DNA from: Limnoperna fortunei
Lineage: Eukaryota; Mollusca; Bivalvia; Mytilida; Modiolidae
Reading direction: 5' to 3'
Length of the DNA: 64,000 nt
Assembly (NCBI GenBank): GCA_944474755.1
Contig: OX104115.1
Location: 54,254,648-54,318,647 of the forward strand
Made by a program: the position numbers and the translations under genes. Position 1 is the first letter of the stretch. Every line of letters starts with the position of its first letter. The notes under the pieces were generated by a model, which was not told where the DNA came from, made no database searches, and was given only the letters and a program-made list of their open reading frames with translations. Positions 1 through 12,248 of the stretch are shown here, piece after piece.

Positions 1-179
1 GTAAATATCAATGGTTGTAATGGGAGATAACTCCTATAAGATGAAGTCAAATCCTTTTCCTTTAAATAGAAAAAAGTTGCGCATTTATGAGGCCGACATT
101 TTATCCGTTATAAGTTATAAGCTATCTTTTACCGTTTCAAAGAAATAGCGATGACAAGATAATGTCAAAATTTCAAACG

Positions 180-224
180 TGACCTTGACCTTTGACCTTG
201 TGCCAATTTTCAAGGTCAAGGTCA
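180..224. promoter_or_regulatory. TGACCT/AGGTCA dyad box, DR0+DR1 half-site cluster (representative)
   Basis: TGACCTTGACCTTTGACCT at 180-198 is three nuclear-receptor half-sites in direct repeat, with spacers 0 and 1. GGTCAAGGTCA at 214-224 is a perfect 11-bp inverted copy of 180-190, so the box can also form a hairpin. Further boxes in unit 1 begin at 457, 2351, 2486, 2774, 3524 and 3658. The same boxes recur in every unit and in the H2 modules. AGGTCA and the DR1 arrangement are the known targets of RXR/HNF4/COUP-TF-class receptors, and TCAAGGTCA of ERR/FTZ-F1-class receptors. Actual binding is unproven. Confidence 0.5.
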
Positions 225-876
225 ATGATGACTAATGATATAAGGTTTCATATAAATATCTGTCATAGTTACTGAGATAACGCTATATACACTATATTTA
301 ATTGATCCAGGGGAGATAACTCTTTCAAAAGTCAAATCATTTATAGTGACCTTTCAAGACCTTAATATGATACACATTTTGGTAAAAGATTTATTTCTGT
401 ATCTCTTATGGTTCAGGAGGAGAATCGCACACACCACAGTGTCAAAATTTAGAATGTGACCTTGACCTTTGACCTTGTGACCTTTTTCAAGGTCAAGGTC
501 AATGATGACCAACTGTGAAATATCTAGTCACTGTCATCTCTGGTTCATGAGTTACTATGGTACAAAATGTACTTCCAATAAATAAGGGGAAATAACTCCT
601 ACAAGGAGTCGTCAAAATACTTTGCGCGATATGTAACAAATTGTCGCGATCAATAGCTGAGCATTTTGCAACAACTTTCATTGCGAAATCTTTTACGGTT
701 TAAAAGTTTATCTGCACACAAGATTTTTATGACAGGGGAAATAACTCCGTAAAGAAAAAGTGTTCGGTGTGACAGGGTTAACTGCGAATGCGTAATGTCT
801 CATACATTCATAGTACAAAATGTCTTTACGACATGTCGCGAAACAAAATTTATAATGGGATAACAAAACTTGGCGG

Positions 877-1016
877 AAGAATAATAAGAATAATAATAAT
901 AATAATAAGAAACAGACAAAATGCAATAAGTCTTTCCACTGGAAAGTGGAAAGCCTTAATAAGAAACAGACTAATAACAGTAAGTCTTTCCACTGGAAAG
1001 TGGAAAGCCTTAATAA
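877..1016 (+). repeat. AAT microsatellite with two H5 hairpin cassettes (standard form)
   Basis: (AAT)n from about 878 to 907 leads into two cassettes, each AAGAAACAGAC plus a short spacer plus a hairpin. Hairpin 1 has arms CTTTCCACT at 932-940 and AGTGGAAAG at 945-953. Hairpin 2 has arms at 986-994 and 999-1007. Both loops are GGAA and both stems are perfect. Each cassette ends CCTTAATAA. Units 2 to 10 carry the same pair. Confidence 0.9.
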
Positions 1017-1116
1017 TTAAAGTTCCTTTCTTCCTTCGGAAGAAAAAATAAAGTTTTTTTTCACATCAAGCGACATTTTTTACACCGCAGCGTAAAAAAA
1101 AAAATGTTTTTTTTTC

Positions 1117-1126
1117 TATATAAAAG
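1117..1126 (+). promoter_or_regulatory. TATA-like box in M block
   Basis: CTATATAAAAG just after an A11/T9 tract pair is kept in every M copy. A close form, CTATATAAAAAACC, is present in the diverged M' block near 46,720. It fits an RNA polymerase II TATA element for plus-strand transcription, but AT-rich satellite could contain it by chance. Confidence 0.25.
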
Positions 1127-1183
1127 TACATAACTGCACAAAATATACGTGAAACGTAGCAGAAAACCATGCAAAAATGACTT

Positions 1184-1255
1184 GTCACATCCTAGTATCG
1201 AACTCAGGATGTCAGTATTGCCAGCTCAGCGCTCTATCCACTGCGCCACGGAAGC
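1184..1255 (-). tRNA. tRNA-Ala-like sequence, probably tRNA-derived pseudogene (unit 1)
   Basis: Read on the minus strand this is 72 nt, the usual tRNA length. TGGCGCAGTGG matches the A-box consensus. The D stem GCGC/GAGC is mostly paired. A canonical seven-base anticodon loop CTGGCAA (anticodon GGC, alanine) is present, and GAGTTCGATACT resembles a B box. A T5 run (AAAAA at 1173-1177 on plus) follows about 7 nt downstream, as in polymerase III terminators. Against function, the acceptor ends GCTTCCG and ATGTGAC do not pair and the anticodon stem is poor. Best read as a tRNA-derived head captured in the repeat. Confidence 0.5.
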
Positions 1256-1443
1256 TTGTTGATGACATATCAAATTTTGACGTATATATACCTTCTATGT
1301 GTTTTCTACATTTAAAATACAAAGACATTTTATATTGTTTTCGTGTATTTACAAATGAAATAAATAAGAACGACAGAAAATTCTTTGATTTTTATTTATG
1401 AAATACATATAGAACGCTTTGATCTGAGTGGGCAGCGTCTGAT

Positions 1444-1453
1444 GTCACGTGAC
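1444..1453. promoter_or_regulatory. GTCACGTGAC palindrome (E-box core CACGTG)
   Basis: A perfect 10-bp palindrome present in every M copy. It is retained at 47,051-47,060 in the M' block although the flanking bases there are different. CACGTG is the core site of bHLH-type factors; a function here is not shown. Confidence 0.35.
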
Positions 1454-2190
1454 CAGGCTATTATATTATCGTGGACTTAGTTTTAATCAAGTCACTTGGG
1501 GGGCTGACATTGGACAGTTAACATGGATATATTACACATGATCGCGATATACATATAAGTATCATCAAAATTACGTTTCGCGACGTCAACAGTGATGCTA
1601 TTTTGACAGTTTAATTCAAAGGAATGTTACTTTCAATTCATTGTAATAGGGAAACCGTTTCTTTGTTCGGTAAAATACAGCAGTCGTGCATACCGGACGA
1701 CACTCGATGTCATTTCAAAATAAATGCTCAAGTAGAAAAAATGTTTGTTTCAGCTAGAACAACTCATGAAGACATAATTCAGATGTATATTTTAAGGATT
1801 TATCAATGCACAAACATTCAACCGCTGAAATCTAGGGGGTACCGATTGGGTCTCGACATTTGATTTTTTCTGCCGATTTTCGATTTTGTTGACATTTATG
1901 CACATCCGAGATACTTGGTTGGGGTAAAATCGACATTCTAAATCGATTGGCGCCATTTTCGAAAGGCTAGGATTTATGGTTTTTCTGAAAATCGCGATTT
2001 TTGCATAAAAAACCTATCTTTAACTTTCATGACCTGGAAATTTTTTTATCGTTCGTCAGAATGATTTCTACTGTAGCGACAATTCAAGGACATCGATCCC
2101 CGAACTATTTGGCGTCCATTTTGTTTCACCATTCTCTGTGGTCTAGGATGAAATCTGCACACTACATTCTGATGGGGTACCTTAGAAACA

Positions 2191-2200
2191 CCCCCCCCCC
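2191..2200. repeat. Length-variable poly-C tract (representative)
   Basis: The homologous tract has 10, 10, 10, 10, 11, 8, 10, 9, 12 and 9 C in units 1 to 10, then 7 in unit 11 and 8 in unit 12. Together with the A tract near 1094 it accounts for nearly all unit-length differences. Reading frames across it shift from unit to unit, so nothing is translated through it consistently. Confidence 0.85.
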
Positions 2201-3226
2201 TTTATTTTTGCAGGCTGGCGGAATACCCTAAAATTCCCCATGTTTTTGCCCATGCCTGGCACCAAATTGTATTGCGACATGTAGCAAGCTAAAAAAACAA
2301 AGCGAATCCAAAGGTACAAAAATTCACATGTCGCTGTACTGAAACCCAGGTGACCTTGACCTTTGACCTTGTGACCTTGGGCAAGGTCAAGGTGAAAGTT
2401 GACATTTTACCTATTACAAGTTATTGCCTATCTTTTACCGTTTCAAGGGAATAGCGATGGCGAGACAATGTCAAAATTTCAAACGTGACCTTGACCTTTG
2501 ACCTTGTGTCCATTTTCAAGGTCAAGGTCAATGATGACAAATGATATAAGGTTTCATGTATATATCTGTTATAGTTACTGAGATATAGTGATCTAATGTA
2601 ACTCACAATGCATATTATTGGTCTAAGGGGAAACAACTCTTATAAAATGTCAAATAAAAAAAGTGACGATTCAAGATCTTAATATGATACACATTTTGGT
2701 AAAGGTTTCAGTTCTCTATCTATTATAGTAAAGGAGGAGATCTGCACACAACAAAGGGTCAAAAATTAGAACATGACCTTGACCTTTGACCTTGTGACCT
2801 TTTTCAAGGTCAAGGTCAATGATGACCAACTGTGAAATATCTAGTCTTTATCACCTCTGGTTCATGAGTTACTCTGGTCAAAAATGTACTTGCAATAAAT
2901 AAGGGGAAATAACTCCTATAAGAAGGTGAAAATTTCTTTAATGCGATATGTTATAAAGTGTCGCAATCCTTCGCTGAACATTTTGGAACAACTTTTATTG
3001 CAATATCTTTTACAGTTTCAAAGTTAATCTGCACACAAGCTTTTTTATGACAGGGGAAATAACTCCGTAAAGAAAAAGTGTTCAGTGTGACAGGGTCAAC
3101 TGCGAAAGCGTAATGTCTCATACATTCATAGTACAAAATGTCTTTACGACATGTCGCGAAACAAAATTTATAATAAGGAAAAAAAGTTGGCGGAAAAAAA
3201 ATAAGAATAATAATAATAATAAATAT

Positions 3227-3270
3227 AAGTTCATTGGTTCTACCGAACAAATGAGAGGCTTTCCACTTAT
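3227..3270 (+). repeat. H1 module start hairpin (representative)
   Basis: Arms CATTGGTTC (3232-3240) and GAACAAATG (3245-3253) pair at eight of nine positions with loop TACC. They are followed by AGAGGCTTTCCACTT and preceded by (AAT)n plus ATATAAGTT. Other H1 starts: 6999, 12,310, 16,078, 19,846, 23,611, 27,377, 31,143, 34,912, 40,213, 41,648, 45,190, 48,966, 51,907 and 54,861. Confidence 0.85.
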
Positions 3271-3767
3271 TGCATAAATGACCTTGACATTGACTTTGGC
3301 TATATGGAAATTGAATCTTCTTTTCAAAATAAACAAAAGAAAGAAAAGCCATTCGTATATCTTTTGAAATAAAAAAGGTAAAAAAATAGGACGTTAATTG
3401 TGATAAATGACCTTGACTACCAAGTGTTTGATATTTGCATATTCAATGCTTTAAAAACAAATCATTTACTTGTATTTACCATTTTATATACACGAAAAAG
3501 CAGAATTTCCAAAAAATATTATTTGACCTTGACTGCTGTCAATATGACCTTGACCATGCTGAGGGTCAATAAATGACCAACAGTGAAGATCCTTTGTCAA
3601 TATGTCTTATAATTATGAAGAAATGCGTATTTATCATAAATACCCAAATTTATAAGATGACCTTGACCTTTTACCTTGTTTCTATTTTCAAGGTCAAGGG
3701 TCATAATGGTCTTTGGTGAAGTCCCCATGCCTCTACTATCAATAGTTAATAAGTTATCAATGAAAAA

Positions 3768-6700
3768 GTAAATATCAATGGTTGTAATGGGAGATAACTC
3801 CTATAAGATGAAGTCAAATCCTTTTCCTTTAAATAGAAAAAAGTTGCGCATTTATGAGGCCGACATTTTATCCGTTATAAGTTATAAGCTATCTTTTACC
3901 GTTTCAAAGAAATAGCGATGACAAGATAATGTCAAAATTTCAAACGTGACCTTGACCTTTGACCTTGTGCCAATTTTCAAGGTCAAGGTCAATGATGACT
4001 AATGATATAAGGTTTCATATAAATATCTGTCATAGTTACTGAGATAACGCTATATACACTATATTTAATTGATCCAGGGGAGATAACTCTTTCAAAAGTC
4101 AAATCATTTATAGTGACCTTTCAAGACCTTAATATGATACACATTTTGGTAAAAGATTTATTTCTGTATCTCTTATGGTTCAGGAGGAGAATCGCACACA
4201 CCACAGTGTCAAAATTTAGAATGTGACCTTGACCTTTGACCTTGTGACCTTTTTCAAGGTCAAGGTCAATGATGACCAACTGTGAAATATCTAGTCACTG
4301 TCATCTCTGGTTCATGAGTTACTATGGTACAAAATGTACTTCCAATAAATAAGGGGAAATAACTCCTACAAGGAGTCGTCAAAATACTTTGCGCGATATG
4401 TAACAAATTGTCGCGATCAATAGCTGAGCATTTTGCAACAACTTTCATTGCGAAATCTTTTATGGTTTAAAAGTTTATCTGCACACAAGATTTTTATGAC
4501 AGGGGAAATAACTCCGTAAAGAAAAAGTGTTCGGTGTGACAGGGTTAACTGCGAATGCGTAATGTCTCATACATTCATAGTACAAAATGTCTTTACGACA
4601 TGTCGCGAAACAAAATTTATAATGGGATAACAAAACTTGGCGGAAGAATAATAAGAATAATAATAATAATAATAAGAAACAGACAAAATGCAATAAGTCT
4701 TTCCACTGGAAAGTGGAAAGCCTTAATAAGAAACAGACTAATAACAGTAAGTCTTTCCACTGGAAAGTGGAAAGCCTTAATAATTAAAGTTCCTTTCTTC
4801 CTTCGGAAGAAAAAATAAAGTTTTTTTTCACATCAAGCGACATTTTTTACACCGCAGCGTAAAAAAAAAAATGTTTTTTTTTCTATATAAAAGTACATAA
4901 CTGCACAAAATATACGTGAAACGTAGCAGAAAACCATGCAAAAATGACTTGTCACATCCTAGTATCGAACTCAGGATGTCAGTATTGCCAGCTCAGCGCT
5001 CTATCCACTGCGCCACGGAAGCTTGTTGATGACATATCAAATTTTGACGTATATATACCTTCTATGTGTTTTCTACATTTAAAATACAAAGACATTTTAT
5101 ATTGTTTTCGTGTATTTACAAATGAAATAAATAAGAACGACAGAAAATTCTTTGATTTTTATTTATGAAATACATATAGAACGCTTTGATCTGAGTGGGC
5201 AGCGTCTGATGTCACGTGACCAGGCTATTATATTATCGTGGACTTAGTTTTAATCAAGTCACTTGGGGGGCTGACATTGGACAGTTAACATGGATATATT
5301 ACACATGATCGCGATATACATATAAGTATCATCAAAATTACGTTTCGCGACGTCAACAGTGATGCTATTTTGACAGTTTAATTCAAAGGAATGTTACTTT
5401 CAATTCATTGTAATAGGGAAACCGTTTCTTTGTTCGGTAAAATACAGCAGTCGTGCATACCGGACGACACTCGATGTCATTTCAAAATAAATGCTCAAGT
5501 AGAAAAAATGTTTGTTTCAGCTAGAACAACTCATGAAGACATAATTCAGATGTATATTTTAAGGATTTATCAATGCACAAACATTCAACCGCTGAAATCT
5601 AGGGGGTACCGATTGGGTCTCGACATTTGATTTTTTCTGCCGATTTTCGATTTTGTTGACATTTATGCACATCCGAGATACTTGGTTGGGGTAAAATCGA
5701 CATTCTAAATCGATTGGCGCCATTTTCGAAAGGCTAGGATTTATGGTTTTTCTGAAAATCGCGATTTTTGCATAAAAAACCTATCTTTAACTTTCATGAC
5801 CTGGAAATTTTTTTATCGTTCGTCAGAATGATTTCTACTGTAGCGACAATTCAAGGACATCGATCCCCGAACTATTTGGCGTCCATTTTGTTTCACCATT
5901 CTCTGTGGTCTAGGATGAAATCTGCACACTACATTCTGATGGGGTACCTTAGAAACACCCCCCCCCCTTTATTTTTGCAGGCTGGCGGAATACCCTAAAA
6001 TTCCCCATGTTTTTGCCCATGCCTGGCACCAAATTGTATTGCGACATGTAGCAAGCTAAAAAAACAAAGCGAATCCAAAGGTACAAAAATTCACATGTCG
6101 CTGTACTGAAACCCAGGTGACCTTGACCTTTGACCTTGTGACCTTGGGCAAGGTCAAGGTGAAAGTTGACATTTTACCTATTACAAGTTATTGCCTATCT
6201 TTTACCGTTTCAAGGGAATAGCGATGGCGAGACAATGTCAAAATTTCAAACGTGACCTTGACCTTTGACCTTGTGTCCATTTTCAAGGTCAAGGTCAATG
6301 ATGACAAATGATATAAGGTTTCATGTATATATCTGTTATAGTTACTGAGATATAGTGATCTAATGTAACTCACAATGCATATTATTGGTCTAAGGGGAAA
6401 CAACTCTTATAAAATGTCAAATAAAAAAAGTGACGATTCAAGATCTTAATATGATACACATTTTGGTAAAGGTTTCAGTTCTCTATCTATTATAGTAAAG
6501 GAGGAGATCTGCACACAACAAAGGGTCAAAAATTAGAACATGACCTTGACCTTTGACCTTGTGACCTTTTTCAAGGTCAAGGTCAATGATGACCAACTGT
6601 GAAATATCTAGTCTTTATCACCTCTGGTTCATGAGTTACTCTGGTCAAAAATGTACTTGCAATAAATAAGGGGAAATAACTCCTATAAGAAGGTGAAAAT

Positions 6701-7534
6701 TTCTTTAATGCGATATGTTATAAAGTGTCGCAATCCTTCGCTGAACATTTTGGAACAACTTTTATTGCAATATCTTTTACAGTTTCAAAGTTAATCTGCA
6801 CACAAGCTTTTTTATGACAGGGGAAATAACTCCGTAAAGAAAAAGTGTTCAGTGTGACAGGGTCAACTGCGAAAGCGTAATGTCTCATACATTCATAGTA
6901 CAAAATGTCTTTACGACATGTCACGAAACAAAATTTATAATAAGGAAAAAAAGTTGGCGGAAAAAAAATAAGAATAATAATAATAATAAATATAAGTTCA
7001 TTGGTTCTACCGAACAAATGAGAGGCTTTCCACTTATTGCATAAATGACCTTGACATTGACTTTGGCTATATGGAAATTGAATCTTCTTTTCAAAATAAA
7101 CAAAAGAAAGAAAAGCCATTCGTATATCTTTTGAAATAAAAAAGGTAAAAAAATAGGACGTTAATTGTGATAAATGACCTTGACTACCAAGTGTTTGATA
7201 TTTGCATATTCAATGCTTTAAAAACAAATCATTTACTTGTATTTACCATTTTATATACACGAAAAAGCAGAATTTCCAAAAAATATTATTTGACCTTGAC
7301 TGCTGTCAATATGACCTTGACCATGCTGAGGGTCAATAAATGACCAACAGTGAAGATCCTTTGTCAATATGTCTTATAATTATGAAGAAATGCGTATTTA
7401 TCATAAATACCCAAATTTATAAGATGACCTTGACCTTTTACCTTGTTTCTATTTTCAAGGTCAAGGGTCATAATGGTCTTTGGTGAAGTCCCCATGCCTC
7501 TACTATCAATAGTTAATAAGTTATCAATGAAAAA
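3768..7534 (+). repeat. Satellite unit 2 (3,767 bp)
   Basis: Same layout as unit 1: H5 cassettes 4644-4783, M-specific block 4784-6117, H1 hairpin at 6999. Private or shared variants: TTTATGGTTT at about 4459 where other units have TTTACGGTTT, and GTCACG instead of GTCGCG at about 6922, which also occurs in units 9 and 10. Poly-C tract of 10. Confidence 0.9.
4951..5022 (-). tRNA. tRNA-like sequence (unit 2)
   Basis: Identical to the 1184-1255 copy, including the CTGGCAA anticodon loop and the T5 run on the minus strand. Probably a tRNA-derived pseudogene. Confidence 0.48.
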
Positions 7535-8717
7535 GTAAATATCAATGGTTGTAATGGGAGATAACTCCTATAAGATGAAGTCAAATCCTTTTCCTTTAAA
7601 TAGAAAAAAGTTGCGCATTTATGAGGCCGACATTTTATCCGTTATAAGTTATAAGCTATCTTTTACCGTTTCAAAGAAATAGCGATGACAAGATAATGTC
7701 AAAATTTCAAACGTGACCTTGACCTTTGACCTTGTGCCAATTTTCAAGGTCAAGGTCAATGATGACTAATGATATAAGGTTTCATATAAATATCTGTCAT
7801 AGTTACTGAGATAACGCTATATACACTATATTTAATTGATCCAGGGGAGATAACTCTTTCAAAAGTCAAATCATTTATAGTGACCTTTCAAGACCTTAAT
7901 ATGATACACATTTTGGTAAAAGATTTATTTCTGTATCTCTTATGGTTCAGGAGGAGAATCGCACACACCACAGTGTCAAAATTTAGAATGTGACCTTGAC
8001 CTTTGACCTTGTGACCTTTTTCAAGGTCAAGGTCAATGATGACCAACTGTGAAATATCTAGTCACTGTCATCTCTGGTTCATGAGTTACTATGGTACAAA
8101 ATGTACTTCCAATAAATAAGGGGAAATAACTCCTACAAGGAGTCGTCAAAATACTTTGCGCGATATGTAACAAATTGTCGCGATCAATAGCTGAGCATTT
8201 TGCAACAACTTTCATTGCGAAATCTTTTACGGTTTAAAAGTTTATCTGCACACAAGATTTTTATGACAGGGGAAATAACTCCGTAAAGAAAAAGTGTTCG
8301 GTGTGACAGGGTTAACTGCGAATGCGTAATGTCTCATACATTCATAGTACAAAATGTCTTTACGACATGTCGCGAAACAAAATTTATAATGGGATAACAA
8401 AACTTGGCGGAAGAATAATAAGAATAATAATAATAATAATAAGAAACAGACAAAATGCAATAAGTCTTTCCACTGGAAAGTGGAAAGCCTTAATAAGAAA
8501 CAGACTAATAACAGTAAGTCTTTCCACTGGAAAGTGGAAAGCCTTAATAATTAAAGTTCCTTTCTTCCTTCGGAAGAAAAAATAAAGTTTTTTTTCACAT
8601 CAAGCGACATTTTTTACACCGCAGCGTAAAAAAAAAAATGTTTTTTTTTCTATATAAAAGTACATAACTGCACAAAATATACGTGAAACGTAGCAGAAAA
8701 CCATGCAAAAATGACTT

Positions 8718-8789
8718 GTCACATCCTAGTATCGAACTCAGGATGTCAGTATTGCCAGCTCAGCGCTCTATCCACTGCGCCACGGAAGC
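8718..8789 (-). tRNA. tRNA-like sequence (unit 3)
   Basis: Identical to the 1184-1255 copy. Probably a tRNA-derived pseudogene. Confidence 0.48.
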
Positions 8790-10756
8790 TTGTTGATGAC
8801 ATATCAAATTTTGACGTATATATACCTTCTATGTGTTTTCTACATTTAAAATACAAAGACATTTTATATTGTTTTCGTGTATTTACAAATGAAATAAATA
8901 AGAACGACAGAAAATTCTTTGATTTTTATTTATGAAATACATATAGAACGCTTTGATCTGAGTGGGCAGCGTCTGATGTCACGTGACCAGGCTATTATAT
9001 TATCGTGGACTTAGTTTTAATCAAGTCACTTGGGGGGCTGACATTGGACAGTTAACATGGATATATTACACATGATCGCGATATACATATAAGTATCATC
9101 AAAATTACGTTTCGCGACGTCAACAGTGATGCTATTTTGACAGTTTAATTCAAAGGAATGTTACTTTCAATTCATTGTAATAGGGAAACCGTTTCTTTGT
9201 TCGGTAAAATACAGCAGTCGTGCATACCGGACGACACTCGATGTCATTTCAAAATAAATGCTCAAGTAGAAAAAATGTTTGTTTCAGCTAGAACAACTCA
9301 TGAAGACATAATTCAGATGTATATTTTAAGGATTTATCAATGCACAAACATTCAACCGCTGAAATCTAGGGGGTACCGATTGGGTCTCGACATTTGATTT
9401 TTTCTGCCGATTTTCGATTTTGTTGACATTTATGCACATCCGAGATACTTGGTTGGGGTAAAATCGACATTCTAAATCGATTGGCGCCATTTTCGAAAGG
9501 CTAGGATTTATGGTTTTTCTGAAAATCGCGATTTTTGCATAAAAAACCTATCTTTAACTTTCATGACCTGGAAATTTTTTTATCGTTCGTCAGAATGATT
9601 TCTACTGTAGCGACAATTCAAGGACATCGATCCCCGAACTATTTGGCGTCCATTTTGTTTCACCATTCTCTGTGGTCTAGGATGAAATCTGCACACTACA
9701 TTCTGATGGGGTACCTTAGAAACACCCCCCCCCCTTTATTTTTGCAGGCTGGCGGAATACCCTAAAATTCCCCATGTTTTTGCCCATGCCTGGCACCAAA
9801 TTGTATTGCGACATGTAGCAAGCTAAAAAAACAAAGCGAATCCAAAGGTACATAAATTCACATGTCGCTGTACTGAAACCCAGGTGACCTTGACCTTTGA
9901 CCTTGTGACCTTGGGCAAGGTCAAGGTGAAAGTTGACATTTTACCTATTACAAGTTATTGCCTATCTTTTACCGTTTCAAGGGAATAGCGATGGCGAGAC
10001 AATGTCAAAATTTCAAACGTGACCTTGACCTTTGACCTTGTGTCCATTTTCAAGGTCAAGGTCAATGATGACAAATGATATAAGGTTTCATGTATATATC
10101 TGTTATAGTTACTGAGATATAGTGATCTAATGTAACTCACAATGCATATTATTGGTCTAAGGGGAAACAACTCTTATAAAATGTCAAATAAAAAAAGTGA
10201 CGATTCAAGATCTTAATATGATACACATTTTGGTAAAGGTTTCAGTTCTCTATCTATTATAGTAAAGGAGGAGATCTGCACACAACAAAGGGTCAAAAAT
10301 TAGAACATGACCTTGACCTTTGACCTTGTGACCTTTTTCAAGGTCAAGGTCAATGATGACCAACTGTGAAATATCTAGTCTTTATCACCTCTGGTTCATG
10401 AGTTACTCTGGTCAAAAATGTACTTGCAATAAATAAGGGGAAATAACTCCTATAAGAAGGTGAAAATTTCTTTAATGCGATATGTTATAAAGTGTCGCAA
10501 TCCTTCGCTGAACATTTTGGAACAACTTTTATTGCAATATCTTTTACAGTTTCAAAGTTAATCTGCACACAAGCTTTTTTATGACAGGGGAAATAACTCC
10601 GTAAAGAAAAAGTGTTCAGTGTGACAGGGTCAACTGCGAAAGCGTAATGTCTCATACATTCATAGTACAAAATGTCTTTACGACATGTCGCGAAACAAAA
10701 TTTATAATAAGGAAAAAAAGTTGGCGGAAAAAAAATAAGAATAATAATAATAATAA

Positions 10757-12210
10757 ATATAGGTTCAATCGTTCTAAAGAACGATTAATAGGCTTTCCAC
10801 TTCAAAAGAAGACCTTAAATAAATGACCTTGAAACCAAAAAGCTAAGAAACATACGTAATTTGTCTATAGCAATTAATAAGAACAAAAATTATTAAAAAA
10901 CTATTTAGATATCTTTAAAAATAAGAAAGGTCATTAAATAGGACGTAAGAAAACTTGAATGACCTTGACAACTGATCTTTTAATCTACGTAAATATTACT
11001 TATAGGCAATAGCATTAAAAGAAGAAGCCATTCAAAATACATAGTACCATGAAAAACATTTATAAAGGACTTTGACCTTGACTTTTACAGCATGACCTTG
11101 ACCATGCTGAATGTCAACAGTGATCAACATTGAAGATTTTATGCCAATATCTCTTAAAGTCATTAAGATATGACTACTTATAATATATACAAAAAATTAG
11201 AAAATGACCTTGACCTTTGACCTTGTATTTGTTTTCAAGGTCAAGGGTCCTAATGATCCATAGTGAAGACCCCATGCCTCTATTATCAATAGTTGATAAG
11301 TAATTAATGAAAAACTAATTATCAATGGTTGTAATGGGGGATAACTCCTATAAGATGAAGCCGGATCCTTTCCCTCTAAATAGAAAAAAGTTGCGCCTTT
11401 ATGAGACCAACATTTTATCCATTATAACTTATAGCCTATCTTTTACCGTTTCAAAGTAATAGCGATGACAAGACAATGCCAAAATTTCAAACGTGACCTT
11501 GACCTTTGACCTTGTGTCCATTTTCAAGGTCAAGGTCAATGATGACCAATGATATAAGGTTTCATATATATATCTGTTATAGTTACTGAGATATAGTGAT
11601 ATAATGCAATTCACAATACATTTTATTGGTCTAGGGGAGATAACTCTTATAAAAATGTCAAATAAAAAAAGTGACGATTCAAGATCTCAATATGATACAC
11701 ATTTTGGTAAAGGTTTCAGTTCTCTATCTATTATAGTAAAGGAGGAGATCTGCACACAACCAAGGGTCAAAAATTAGAACATGACCTTGACCTTTGACCT
11801 TGTGACCTTTTTCAAGGTCAAGGTCAATGATGACCAACTGTGAAATATCTAGTCTATATCACCTCTGGTTCATGAGTTACTATGGTACAAATTTTACTTC
11901 CAATAAATAAGGGGAAATAACTCCTACAAGGAGTCGTCAAAATACTTTGCGCGATATGTAACAAATGGTCGCAATCCATAGCTGACCATTTTGCAACAAC
12001 TTTTATTGCGAAATCTTCTACGGTTTCATAGTTTATCTGCACACAAGCTTTTCTGTAACAGGGGAGATAACTCTGTAAAGAACAAGTGTTCGGTGTGACA
12101 GGGTCAACTGCGAAAGCGTAATGTCTTATACATCCATAGTACAAAATGTCTTTACGACATGTCGCGAAACAAAATTTATAATGGGAAAAGAAAACTTGGC
12201 GGAAAAAAAT
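10757..12210 (+). repeat. H2 module in unit 3
   Basis: Begins with a perfect hairpin (AATCGTTCT 10,767-10,775; AGAACGATT 10,778-10,786; loop AA) followed by AATAGGCTTTCCACTT. The first about 500 bp are specific to H2. The rest is H1-like, with TGACCT boxes and the GGCGGAA end. It is almost identical to the H2 modules of units 13 and 14, about 40 kb away, more so than to the nearer shortened H2 in unit 10. Confidence 0.85.
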
Positions 12211-12212
12211 AA

Positions 12213-12248
<36 letters not shown>

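Larger units (their letters stand above)
1017..2350 (+). repeat. M-specific block (reference copy)
   Basis: Sequence found once per standard unit and absent from H1 and H2 modules. It starts with a hairpin (TTTCTTCC 1027-1034, GGAAGAAA 1038-1045, loop TTC). It then has an A/T-tract pair (1094-1115), a TATA-like CTATATAAAAG, a minus-strand tRNA-like sequence, a GTCACGTGAC palindrome (1444-1453), an AAAATCGCGATTTT palindrome (1988-2001) and a variable poly-C tract (2191-2200). Small open frames inside it show no coding signature. Copies: 4784, 8551, 13,862, 17,630, 21,398, 25,163, 28,929, 32,695, 36,464, 43,198, and the diverged form at 46,619. Confidence 0.85.
1..3767 (+). repeat. Satellite unit 1 (reference layout H1-H5-H5-M)
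   Basis: 1-876 is the right-hand part of an H1 module whose hairpin lies left of the window. 877-1016 is an AAT microsatellite with two H5 hairpin cassettes. 1017-2350 is the M-specific block with a tRNA-like sequence. 2351-3226 is an H1-like terminal part that ends GGCGGAA plus (AAT)n. 3227-3767 is the start of the next H1 module (hairpin arms at 3232-3240 and 3245-3253). The two H1-like parts (about 60-880 and 2400-3220) are diverged paralogues, so the unit is itself a dimer with a spacer. Poly-C tract of 10. Confidence 0.9.

Noticed and set aside
1184..1255. A functional alanine tRNA gene cluster
   Set aside because: The two acceptor arms do not pair and the anticodon stem is poor, so the sequence is more likely tRNA-derived than an active tRNA.
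1624..1863. A 79-codon open frame repeated in every M block (also 5391, 9158 and so on)
   Set aside because: Differences between units 1, 11 and 12 are almost all amino-acid changing, the frame end is not conserved (unit 11 reads on to 106 codons), and no domain is recognisable. Repetition of the frame only reflects repetition of the DNA.
2001..2231. An open frame crossing the poly-C tract in the M block
   Set aside because: Its C-terminal part changes in every unit with poly-C length, so no stable product is possible.
2951..3352. A 133-codon minus-strand frame rich in isoleucine and phenylalanine, repeated in most units
   Set aside because: It runs through the AAT microsatellite, hairpin and TGACCT boxes; composition is that of translated simple repeat, and copies with different AAT counts break it.
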